From: Paenibacillus sp. cl123
GTDB taxonomy: Bacteria; Bacillota; Bacilli; Paenibacillales; NBRC-103111
DNA length: 58,459 bases
NCBI RefSeq assembly: GCF_900101595.1
Contig: NZ_FMYY01000001.1
Coordinates: 1 to 58,459, forward strand
Direction: 5' to 3'
The notes below the pieces were generated by a model. The model worked only from the letters and a program-made list of their open reading frames with translations, did no database searches and had not been told where the DNA came from. Shown here piece after piece: positions 34,950-43,214 of this stretch. The translations under genes and the position numbers were made by a program. Each line of letters begins with the position of its first letter. Position 1 is the stretch's first letter.

Positions 34950-35873
34950 TTAGGCCTGCTGCCACGCCTGCGGATGGCCGTCGCCTACGTATGCGACTGC
35001 GGCGGCGTTGGCCTTGACCTGCTCGGGGCTTTTGCAGCCCGGGATAACGGCGGTGACGGCCGGATGCTTCAGGCACCAGGCCAGCGCCCAGGCGGACATA
35101 TCGACGCCGGGAGGGATCTCCTGAGTGCGGATGCGCTCGACCTCTTCGAGCTTCAGACGCGTTTGCTCCGCCTCGTGGCGGTGACGTACGTCGTTCTCGG
35201 GGAAGACGGCGCCTGGTTTGTATTTGCCGCTCAAATAACCGCTCGCCAGCGGCACACGCGCCAACACGCCAAGCTGCTGCTGCTGGCAGGAGGGGAAGAC
35301 ATGCTCCTCCGGGACGCGGTCCAGCCGGTTGTATACGACCTGGATGACTTCGGACCCGATGCGGGACGAGGCTTCGACCTGATGCAGGTTCGCATTGCTG
35401 CCGATGGATGTGCCAAGATGCCGGATTTTTCCTGCCTGCACCTGCTTGTCCAGCAGCGTCCACAGGTCATCCTGGTCGAATACCTCGTTCGTACCGGAAT
35501 GGAACTGGTAGATGTCAATATAATCGGTGCGGAGCGCCTTGAGCGATGCTTCCAGCTGGGAGAGCACCTGCTCCGGCGACCATTCTTGCGTCCGTGTGAA
35601 ATTTTCTTGGAAATGATGGCCGAACTTCGTAGCGACGATCCAGTCCTCGCGGCGTCCGCGCGACAAATAACCGCCGATCAGCGCTTCCGAGGTGTGATCG
35701 CCGTAGCACTCTGCGGTGTCGATCAGATTGATCCCGCTCTCACGGGCCTGATCGAGGATCGCATCCGCTTCCTGCTGCGTGTAGGGCTTGCCCCATTCGC
35801 CTCCGAGCTGCCATGTTCCTACGCCAATGACGGATACTTTGAGATTTGTTTTGCCTAACACTCTGTACTTCAC
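34950..35873 (-). CDS. Aldo/keto reductase
   Basis: A 307-residue TIM-barrel NADPH-dependent oxidoreductase. Catalytic Asp and Tyr lie in INLIDTAECYGDH, Lys in VATKFGHH and His in DIYQFHSG. The C-terminal PGCKSPEQVKANAAA segment binds the cofactor. Close in type to YdbC/IolS-like reductases acting on sugars or carbonyl compounds. It starts at ATG after a GGAGG site and is not obviously coupled to its neighbours. Confidence 0.9.
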   Translation of the reverse strand: MKYRVLGKTNLKVSVIGVGTWQLGGEWGKPYTQQEADAILDQARESGINLIDTAECYGDHTSEALIGGYLSRGRREDWIVATKFGHHFQENFTRTQEWSPEQVLSQLEASLKALRTDYIDIYQFHSGTNEVFDQDDLWTLLDKQVQAGKIRHLGTSIGSNANLHQVEASSRIGSEVIQVVYNRLDRVPEEHVFPSCQQQQLGVLARVPLASGYLSGKYKPGAVFPENDVRHRHEAEQTRLKLEEVERIRTQEIPPGVDMSAWALAWCLKHPAVTAVIPGCKSPEQVKANAAAVAYVGDGHPQAWQQA

Positions 35874-36010
35874 GTCACACGCCTCCTTCGTAACTGATTC
35901 ATAGTCTATTGTAGAGCATAGAAGGGGGCGGCATCAAACTAACCCGTGCGCCTTCAGCCCCGCGGCAGACCGGGACATGGCATCCATCGTCTCCCTAGGC
36001 AGAGGAAGCA

Positions 36011-38212
36011 TTACCGCATGTCATGCTTTTGTTTCAGCCATTCCGACATTTTGCCTGTTTCGATGCCTGCCAGCAGGACAATACCTATTCCATGGGTATC
36101 ATTGGTCACCGCGTTCAGCTCTATCTTATAGTAGTCCGGCGTGAAGGAATACCGGGAGCCCCGGCATACCCCATGTACATTTCCAAACCGGTCGATGCCA
36201 TATTTCGTCAGGGCCTCCCAGCCTCTGTTCACTGCCGTTACCGCCTTAGGCTTCAAATCTTCCCTAATCCAGCCCTGTCGGACGCCTCTGGATAAGCCGT
36301 AAACAAACATACTGGTGCAGGACGTTTCCTCATAAGAATCCGGATGAGTCAATACCTGATGCCACAGCCCGCGTTCTCCTTGCAAAGCCAAATAGCCTTC
36401 GGCAAGCTCATTGTAGAAGGTCAGCAAGTCCTCCCGCTCCACGTGCGTTTCCGGCATAACCTCCAGCAGCTCCGACAGCGAGAAGAATACCCAGCCGTTG
36501 CCCCGGCCCCAGGGGACATTGGTAGGCTTGTTGTGCTTAAAGTCGTACACATGGGACATGATCTTGAGTTCGGGAATAAACAGATACTTCTTAAACCGGT
36601 TAAACTGCCTTGCGGCGTCATCCAAATAGTTGGCATCCCCCGTCAGCCGATAATAACGGATTAAAAACGGAGTGCTCATATACAGGTCGTCAGCCCATAA
36701 CGTATTTTCCTGGAAGCTATTATGGCAGATGCGGTAGAAGGCTCCATCCTCGAGCCGTTCTTGTTTATATTTCATATGATTCGCGATCTGTCTAACCAGA
36801 TAAGGAGTATGAGGATCTTGCGAGTCGCTGTACGCTTCGAGCACGGCGGAGCCGAAAGAGCCGCAGTCATCCAGCATATCCATTTCCACCAGCTGATTGT
36901 TTACCGAAGGATAACCGTACTGCTCCGCATCCCATTTGGCATACTTATAAATCCGGGTGCACTCCGTAATATGGTTCAGCGCATAATCGAGGATTCCGGG
37001 CTTCTGTAAAAACCGGCCGGTCTGCAGCAGCCCGTAAAGCGTAACCCCCAGGGGATAATTCCATTTGGCGAACAGGGGATTGTCCAAGTAAGGTCTTACC
37101 CAGGTGTCGGGCTGATCCAGCCGCCAGAAAAATTGATTATCTCCCTGCTCAAACAAACGGTACAAGGAACAAATACGATCGGCGGGCTCCTCCAGCGGAT
37201 TATCAAAAGGCCCCAGATACAGCCATGGATCACGGCTCCCCTTCACGCCCCTGGGAATCGACAACGCCGCGGTCTCGCCGTCCACGATAAAATCGAAGCC
37301 GTACTCCCATCCCTTTTCCGCGGAACACAGCTCCGCCAGCAGCTCATGCTTCCCAGGATCGAGCTTGAATTCCGCCGTTTCCGATGTGTTCAGCGCCCCT
37401 GAAAACACCTCATGGCCATCCAACCATATCCTCAGCTTCCCGGAGGAGCTCCCCTTCAGGCTGCATATCTTGGAGCCAGCGCCGGCATGACTAAGCTCCG
37501 ACCAAAGGTAAGCCACCTTATGGGGAGTACTGCCGAAAATCCGCGCGCACGGATTCATCTTCATCTTGTCGGCATCCCAGGAAAGCGCCGGGTACCAGGT
37601 CATGCCGGAGTGCTCTTCCGTGCCTGTATATGCCGGAATTTGCTCTTCGCTGAAGCAGTCCGCATTCATGGCGTCGGAATAGATCCAGCCGGCCTGCCCC
37701 TTTCTTTCCCGGAAGGGGGACATAAACTCCATAGGATTCCATTTGGTGTGCAGCGTACCGAAAATCCCGCCAAACCCCGCTGCGGTCTTCACAAATTTAA
37801 TGCATACGGAATTCCAGCCCTTTTGCAGCTTGGCGCGAATGCCTTTACTCATTTTGGGATTAACTTCTTCGTTAATATCGGCTTTATACAGAAATTCCCG
37901 GTTCAAATAAACGGAAGCAGGACCGTAGCAGCTCAGGCCAAAATCCGTCCACCCGTCATGGTTGCTCCAGAGCAGACCAAAAACAAAAGCATACTGGCCC
38001 GGTTTGGCTTCCGGCAGCTTCTCTTCAAAATTCATGTTATATCTGCCATTATTTTTCTTAAGAAAGCCTTCCCGCGAAAAACTCCGGAACTCAAAAGGAA
38101 GCGGGGGATTCCTTCCTATGTAGGCATTGGCGACGGTTTCAAGAATCTCATCCGGACGGTCGTACAGCTTCGAAAAAATACTTTCCTGTTCATCGAAATA
38201 TGGCTTCATCAT
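36011..38212 (-). CDS. GH105-type unsaturated rhamnogalacturonyl hydrolase with N-terminal domain
   Basis: About 733 residues, roughly twice the size of a plain YteR/YesR enzyme. The C-terminal half (about 380-730) is the GH88/GH105 alpha6/alpha6 barrel with MDMLDDCGSFG and TLWADDLYMSTPFL, whose Asp residues fit the catalytic positions, and the conserved VPWGRGNGW. The N-terminal half has beta-rich segments (for example a sugar-binding or PA14-like GKLRIWLDGHEVFSG stretch) of no assigned family. It would remove unsaturated galacturonate from pectin lyase products. No signal peptide is seen, so it acts on imported oligomers. AAGGAG precedes tandem ATGs at 38212 and 38209. Confidence 0.85.
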   Translation of the reverse strand: MMKPYFDEQESIFSKLYDRPDEILETVANAYIGRNPPLPFEFRSFSREGFLKKNNGRYNMNFEEKLPEAKPGQYAFVFGLLWSNHDGWTDFGLSCYGPASVYLNREFLYKADINEEVNPKMSKGIRAKLQKGWNSVCIKFVKTAAGFGGIFGTLHTKWNPMEFMSPFRERKGQAGWIYSDAMNADCFSEEQIPAYTGTEEHSGMTWYPALSWDADKMKMNPCARIFGSTPHKVAYLWSELSHAGAGSKICSLKGSSSGKLRIWLDGHEVFSGALNTSETAEFKLDPGKHELLAELCSAEKGWEYGFDFIVDGETAALSIPRGVKGSRDPWLYLGPFDNPLEEPADRICSLYRLFEQGDNQFFWRLDQPDTWVRPYLDNPLFAKWNYPLGVTLYGLLQTGRFLQKPGILDYALNHITECTRIYKYAKWDAEQYGYPSVNNQLVEMDMLDDCGSFGSAVLEAYSDSQDPHTPYLVRQIANHMKYKQERLEDGAFYRICHNSFQENTLWADDLYMSTPFLIRYYRLTGDANYLDDAARQFNRFKKYLFIPELKIMSHVYDFKHNKPTNVPWGRGNGWVFFSLSELLEVMPETHVEREDLLTFYNELAEGYLALQGERGLWHQVLTHPDSYEETSCTSMFVYGLSRGVRQGWIREDLKPKAVTAVNRGWEALTKYGIDRFGNVHGVCRGSRYSFTPDYYKIELNAVTNDTHGIGIVLLAGIETGKMSEWLKQKHDMR

Positions 38213-38318
38213 CCCAGCTCCTTTATGAAGTATTCTACGATTCATGCTAGCATATATGGAGTATTTAAGGGATGAATGATATGATTTGATTTGTAATATA
38301 TCCTGATTATTTGGTGGT

Positions 38319-39146
38319 GTGACGGTCCTGAAGACTACCGATGTTTTAAATGCCATGATTCCACATTTTTACTTCGCTATCAAACGGCTCGCTACCCCTT
38401 CCTGGAAAATTCCTCATGCTGTTTTTCAACATCATAATCTCATGCTGGTCATTGACGGCGAAGCCAATCTTCTTTGCAATGATGCTGAGTTTAAAGCGAC
38501 TAGCGGAGATATCGTTTATTTTAAACCAGGCGACATGAGGAGGGGAGATACGAATCCAAACTGTCTTGTGAAATGCTATACCGTTGATTTTCAATATGCG
38601 TGCCCCATTATGGAGAACGGCAGTTGGGTTAATCTTGATGTGGCGCTTCCGTTTCCCGCTCACAGCCATATTCAAGACCGGTATTTATTTCGTCGTTTGA
38701 AGGAATTGTTTGAAGAGTTCATGCGGCATTGGTCATCGGGACACGAAAATAGGACCTTCAGATGCCGCGCCTATTTCATGGAAATCCTTCTTCTTATTTC
38801 TCATTACTTTGAAAATAACGCCATAAATTACAGCTCTATTCATAAAGTGGAGAAAGTAATTAACTATATTGCAGCAAACTATACCCGCAAGCTAACGCTC
38901 AAGGAGCTGGCCGACAGTATCCATATCAGCCCTTCCCATCTAGGTCATATTTTCAAGGAAACGACCGGAGAAACGCCCTTTGAGTTTATTATTAACTATC
39001 GGATCGCCCGCGCAAAAGAATTTCTGGAAATGGGCTGCTCCGTAACCGAGACGGCAAGATTAGTCGGCTTTGGCGACATGTTTTATTTCAGCAAGTACTT
39101 TAAGAAAATAGAGGGGATCTCCCCGACAACCTATACGGGCTTGTAG
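38319..39146 (+). CDS. AraC-family regulator with cupin sensor
   Basis: A 275-residue one-component regulator. An N-terminal cupin-like ligand domain (about 20-110) includes MLVIDGEANLLCND and GDIVYFKPGDMRRGD. The C-terminal double HTH (about 175-272) has LTLKELADSIHISPSHLGHI and ARLVGFGDMFYFSKYFKK. It is divergent from the GH105 gene with about 106 bp between them, so it probably controls that hydrolase. The GTG start has only a weak GGTGG site; ATG at 38355 is an alternative. Confidence 0.87.
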   Translation: MTVLKTTDVLNAMIPHFYFAIKRLATPSWKIPHAVFQHHNLMLVIDGEANLLCNDAEFKATSGDIVYFKPGDMRRGDTNPNCLVKCYTVDFQYACPIMENGSWVNLDVALPFPAHSHIQDRYLFRRLKELFEEFMRHWSSGHENRTFRCRAYFMEILLLISHYFENNAINYSSIHKVEKVINYIAANYTRKLTLKELADSIHISPSHLGHIFKETTGETPFEFIINYRIARAKEFLEMGCSVTETARLVGFGDMFYFSKYFKKIEGISPTTYTGL

Positions 39147-39158
39147 TGCCGGAAGCCC

Positions 39159-39195
39159 AAAGCCCTTCCCGCGACCAACGCGAAAAGGGCTTTTT
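39159..39195. terminator. Bidirectional terminator between araC and the importer operon
   Basis: AAAGCCCTT (39159-39167) pairs with AAGGGCTTT (39185-39193), with CGCG/CGCG inside and T-rich ends on both strands. Confidence 0.85.
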
Positions 39196-39226
39196 ATATA
39201 GCCGCTGTTGCTATAGATGGTGAGGT

Positions 39227-40108
39227 TCACCCTTTAAGCGCGCCAACCATGACTCCCTTCACAAAATACTTCTGCAAGAAAGGATATGCGGCCAGGATAG
39301 GGAGGGTAGCGACCATAATAGTTGCATATTTGATCGTTTCTCCAATGGACTGACGGTCCTGGGCTACTGTTCCGGACATCATTTCATCCGTGCTGTTGGA
39401 GATCAGAATCTCCCGCAAGGCCAGCTGCAACGGCCATAAATCCCGATTTCTCAAGTAAATCATGGCGCCAAACCACGCATTCCAGTGGCCGACCCCATAA
39501 TACAGCACCATAACGGCGATAGTCGGCAAAGCCAGCGGCAATATGATTTTGAACAGGACGATGAAATCATGTGCGCCATCCATATGGGCGGATTCTATCA
39601 GGCTGTCCGGGATTCCCTGAAATGCCGTTCTCATAATAATCAGATTCCAGGTTCCGATCGCTCCGGGAATGATCAAGGCCCATAAGGAATCCATTAAACC
39701 GAGATTTTTCACCAACAAGAAATTGGGAATCAGTCCCCCGCCGAAAAACATGGTGAAAACAATCATGATGGTCATCGGCTTTCTCCAGAAGAAATCTTTC
39801 CGAGAGAGAACAAAAGCTCCCATGGATGTCATTATAATGTTGTAAGCCGTGCCCACCACTACAATAAAAAGCGTGTTCATATACCCGGTATAAATCATCG
39901 GGTTTTTCAACACAGCTTTATAGGCGTCCAGACTGAGTCCCAATGGCTTCAGAAGTATGCCGCTATGGGCCGTAAGCTCATCCGCTTGGCTCAAAGAGGC
40001 GAAAATAACATAAACAAAAGGATAAGCCGTCATTACAGCCAGGGCCGCCAATAAAATCATATTCACCGAATCAAAAATGTAATCCCCAACAGTCTTTTTG
40101 ACAACCAT
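39227..40108 (-). CDS. CUT1 sugar ABC importer permease (LplC/YtcP type)
   Basis: A 293-residue permease with six membrane helices and the coupling loop ESAHMDGAHDFIVLFKIILPLALP. It is the third gene of the importer operon. ATG at 40108 is preferred because AAGGAG is 8 nt upstream; a GTG three codons earlier overlaps that site. It forms the membrane channel with the LplB-like partner. No ATPase gene is present here, which is usual for this group: they share a common MsmX-type ATPase. Confidence 0.92.
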   Translation of the reverse strand: MVVKKTVGDYIFDSVNMILLAALAVMTAYPFVYVIFASLSQADELTAHSGILLKPLGLSLDAYKAVLKNPMIYTGYMNTLFIVVVGTAYNIIMTSMGAFVLSRKDFFWRKPMTIMIVFTMFFGGGLIPNFLLVKNLGLMDSLWALIIPGAIGTWNLIIMRTAFQGIPDSLIESAHMDGAHDFIVLFKIILPLALPTIAVMVLYYGVGHWNAWFGAMIYLRNRDLWPLQLALREILISNSTDEMMSGTVAQDRQSIGETIKYATIMVATLPILAAYPFLQKYFVKGVMVGALKG

Positions 40109-40120
40109 AGCTGACACTCC

Positions 40121-41077
40121 TTACCACAGACTGGTTTCATTAACCTTGCGGCTAGTATAGTTTGCTGCTACGATCAGAATCAGGTTCACTACAGAGTTAA
40201 ATAGCCCTACCGCGGCACTGAAGCTGTAATTGGCCTCGACCAATCCACGCCGGTATACGAAGGATGAAATGATATCCGCGGTTTCATAAGTACTGGGGTT
40301 ATAGAGCAATATAATTTTTTCATATCCTTCACTCATCATACGGCCAATATTCATGATTAACAGGATCACGATGGTGGGGGCAATTCCCGGTAACGTAATA
40401 TGAACAAACTGTTTCCACCTTCCGGCTCCGTCGATCGTTACCGCGTCATATAACTCCGTGTCAATGGCGGTGAGAGCAGCGAGATAGATAATCGACCCCC
40501 AGCCTACGCCTTCCCAGATGCCGGTACCTACATAAATGGACCTAAACCAGCCTGCTTCCACGAGGAAGATGGTTCGGGAGCCTCCAAAATAAGCAATAAT
40601 ATCGTTAATCAGGCCGTTTTTTGCGAAAAAATCGATAATCATGCCGCAGATAACTACCGTTGAAACAAAATGCGGTAAGTAGGTAACGGTTTGAATCGTC
40701 TTTTTAAAGTATTTGCTTTTGATCTCATTGAGCAACAACGCCAGTATAATGGGCGCCGGAAAAGCAAAGACAAGCTGATAGAAATTGATTAACAAGGTAT
40801 TCCGGATAACTCTCCATGCGGAGATACTGTTAAAGAAATCATGAAAATGCTTGAGTCCCACCCAGCTGCTGTCCCAGATGCCTTTTACGGGGCTAAATTG
40901 TTTAAACGCGATGATGACCCCATACATGGGAACATAGTGAAACAAGATATACCAGGCGACTACGGGCAGGGCCATCAATATCAGCCATTTATTTTTTTTA
41001 TAATCTTTTTTGATGGCCTGAATGAGGCTCGGCTTTTTGTATATCAAAGGCTGCGGCTGCATCTTTACTTCTGGCAC
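40121..41077 (-). CDS. CUT1 sugar ABC importer permease (LplB/YteP type)
   Basis: A 318-residue permease with six helices, a long cytosolic N-terminus and the KKNKWLILMALPVVAWYILF start of the LplB group. The coupling loop is ELYDAVTIDGAGRWKQFVHITLPG. A GTG start at 41077 is chosen because AAGGAGG lies 8 nt upstream; the in-frame extension upstream is the intergenic spacer. It lies 56 bp after the binding-protein gene and 12 bp before the second permease. Confidence 0.9.
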   Translation of the reverse strand: MPEVKMQPQPLIYKKPSLIQAIKKDYKKNKWLILMALPVVAWYILFHYVPMYGVIIAFKQFSPVKGIWDSSWVGLKHFHDFFNSISAWRVIRNTLLINFYQLVFAFPAPIILALLLNEIKSKYFKKTIQTVTYLPHFVSTVVICGMIIDFFAKNGLINDIIAYFGGSRTIFLVEAGWFRSIYVGTGIWEGVGWGSIIYLAALTAIDTELYDAVTIDGAGRWKQFVHITLPGIAPTIVILLIMNIGRMMSEGYEKIILLYNPSTYETADIISSFVYRRGLVEANYSFSAAVGLFNSVVNLILIVAANYTSRKVNETSLW

Positions 41078-41133
41078 TGTCGGAACCTCCTTGGATGTGA
41101 AATGGGGGAATCGCTTCCCCCATTCCAATCATG

Positions 41134-42819
41134 CTATTTATCAAAGATGTCGCTGATATTAAACGACCGCGGATTTAATGCCTGCGGGAATTTTTTTATG
41201 AACCGGTCATAGGCGTCCTGTCTGACTTTGTTGATATCGTCGATACCCAGCTTTTTGATTTGCTCCACATATTTATCCCAAGTAGCGTCCACATCCTCTT
41301 TCCCCATCAGCCACTTCAGGAACATTTCATCCTTATACGTGTTAATTTCATTTTGTTTGGTCGTGGTTTGAGAAACTTCATCCGGTGTCAAGGTTCCTCT
41401 ATAGTTCTTATTGGCTTTGGTGACCTGGTCGGCATATTTGGTCCAGGTTTTTAGCGACTCTTGCTGCTGGGGCAGAGCCATGTACTGCTCAAAATACCGT
41501 TTGTCTTGTACGAAAGGTCCGTCTTTAAAGGCGCGGGCGTAAAACTGTCCCATGGTGGCGATAGGCTGTCCGTTCGGATTATTTGTAACCAGTTCCGTAT
41601 ATTTGGGATATCCGTTCTCCATCTTGTAGCTTAGGCCCTCTACCCCGAAGTTATAAAGCATGGAGCCTTCCTTCGTATAGCCATAATTCAGAAATGCGAG
41701 CGCTTCCTTCAGATTCTTCTTGGCTGAGCTGGTCACGTTCCATGCGCCGCCGCCGGTCGTAGGTCCATCCTTGGGCATAAAGGGATTGAAGTCACCCTTG
41801 TTAAGAACGGGATACGGCATGGCGACCAAGTCGAATTTAGGGTCCTTGTTTTTCATCAGAGGCAAGTATTTGCCAAGACCCGAACCGGTGTTTCCTACGG
41901 CTGCGCCGGCTTGATTTCCGGTAATTTTGGCATCGATGGTCTTGGAATTATTGGTAGCCAATTCGGGGTCCAGTAGACCTTCCTTATACCATTTCGCCAT
42001 GGTCTTGGCATATTCTTTAAACCTGGGGTCGATCGCCCCGTATACGACCTTGCCATTCTCAATGAAGTGATCCTGGCTAATCCCCCATGCTCCGGTAAAG
42101 TAGATCCCTTTAATATTTCCGACACTTCCGGTAAAAGGCGCTATGGCCCCCTTCTTCTCTTTGAAGGCTTTCAATACCGTATACATCTCGTCAATCGTTT
42201 CCGGCACTTGCAGTCCCAGATCGTTCAACCAGTCCTTACGCAAATAGCCTCCGAAATAAGTGTATATACTCTCGTGACCTTTGAGGAAAGGGAAGTAAAA
42301 CTGCTTTCCATCCTCTGTCTCGACATCCATCAATAAATCAGGATAAGCTTCATAGATTTTGGCAAGATCCGGTGCGTACTTGGGAATTTCATTTTTTATG
42401 TCAATCAGGATGCCATCCTCGTAGGCTTTTACCCGTCCTCCCGGATAGTCTCCAAAGGTGCCCACAATAAAATCGGGTATATCGCCGGACGCAAGCATCA
42501 GGTTAAACTGTTCCTTCGCCGAGCCTTCTGTAGGATGAATATATTCAAGGGTGACATTCAGTCTCTTCTGCAGCTCTTTATTCAGCTCCGACTCGGCATA
42601 ATTTTTCATAACGGCAAGAGCGGTGCTTGGCAGGGGCTCCCAGACGCGGAATTTTACCGGTTTCTCAAAAGGTAATTTTACGGCGGTATCAGTCGGTGCC
42701 GAATTTGCCGGCTCAGCCTTTTTTTCCTCATCCCCGCATCCTGACATCACCGCTGATAATAAAAGCGCTATCAAGAGGGAACCGGTAGTCATCTTGGTAA
42801 AACCCTTTTTACTTTTCAA
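41134..42819 (-). CDS. Extracellular sugar-binding lipoprotein (LplA/YtcQ type)
   Basis: A 561-residue solute-binding lipoprotein with Cys28 in the lipobox (SAVMSGC) followed by an acidic linker. The large size and VRVWEPLP-like opening fit the LplA/YtcQ group that binds pectin- or polysaccharide-derived oligomers. It starts with TTG, 8 nt after GGAGG. It leads the importer operon and faces the YesN-like regulator. With GH105 next door, unsaturated rhamnogalacturonan oligomers are the likely cargo (inference). Confidence 0.92.
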   Translation of the reverse strand: MKSKKGFTKMTTGSLLIALLLSAVMSGCGDEEKKAEPANSAPTDTAVKLPFEKPVKFRVWEPLPSTALAVMKNYAESELNKELQKRLNVTLEYIHPTEGSAKEQFNLMLASGDIPDFIVGTFGDYPGGRVKAYEDGILIDIKNEIPKYAPDLAKIYEAYPDLLMDVETEDGKQFYFPFLKGHESIYTYFGGYLRKDWLNDLGLQVPETIDEMYTVLKAFKEKKGAIAPFTGSVGNIKGIYFTGAWGISQDHFIENGKVVYGAIDPRFKEYAKTMAKWYKEGLLDPELATNNSKTIDAKITGNQAGAAVGNTGSGLGKYLPLMKNKDPKFDLVAMPYPVLNKGDFNPFMPKDGPTTGGGAWNVTSSAKKNLKEALAFLNYGYTKEGSMLYNFGVEGLSYKMENGYPKYTELVTNNPNGQPIATMGQFYARAFKDGPFVQDKRYFEQYMALPQQQESLKTWTKYADQVTKANKNYRGTLTPDEVSQTTTKQNEINTYKDEMFLKWLMGKEDVDATWDKYVEQIKKLGIDDINKVRQDAYDRFIKKFPQALNPRSFNISDIFDK

Positions 42820-43214
42820 CTTCTTTTCCTCCCCTTAAGTTTTATGTTTTGCTGCCCACCATTGCTATCCTGTGACTGCAAGCCTTCACGCTTCATCGCC
42901 AGCTGCAATGGCTAGGGAAAGTGTAGTATTTCTAGCAACCGTAAATCAATCCTCATCCGACAGAATGCGTATTCAATATCCCCAAATTCAATATTAAATA
43001 TGGAAAAATCATCACCAAAAACAAAAGGCTCGCGTAAAATCGAGACGGAACCCGAGGCTGCGTACGGCCGGAGCAGAATCCCAGCGGAAAATTGTGGAAT
43101 TTCAGTCATAGTGTATTGTAGTATAATATTTAGCCGTACAAGCTCTCCAAGACCGGCTAACGCTGCTTGCGGAGCGGGGAGACGAACTCTAATCCTGATA
43201 ATGAGGGGGATCTC
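42820..43214. promoter_or_regulatory. Divergent control region of importer and YesN-like regulator
   Basis: A 395-bp gap. For the importer, minus-strand TTGATT (42944-42949) and TACACT (42920-42925) are 18 bp apart. For the regulator, TATAAT lies at 43122-43127 without a good -35. No cre site or gene is evident. Confidence 0.45.
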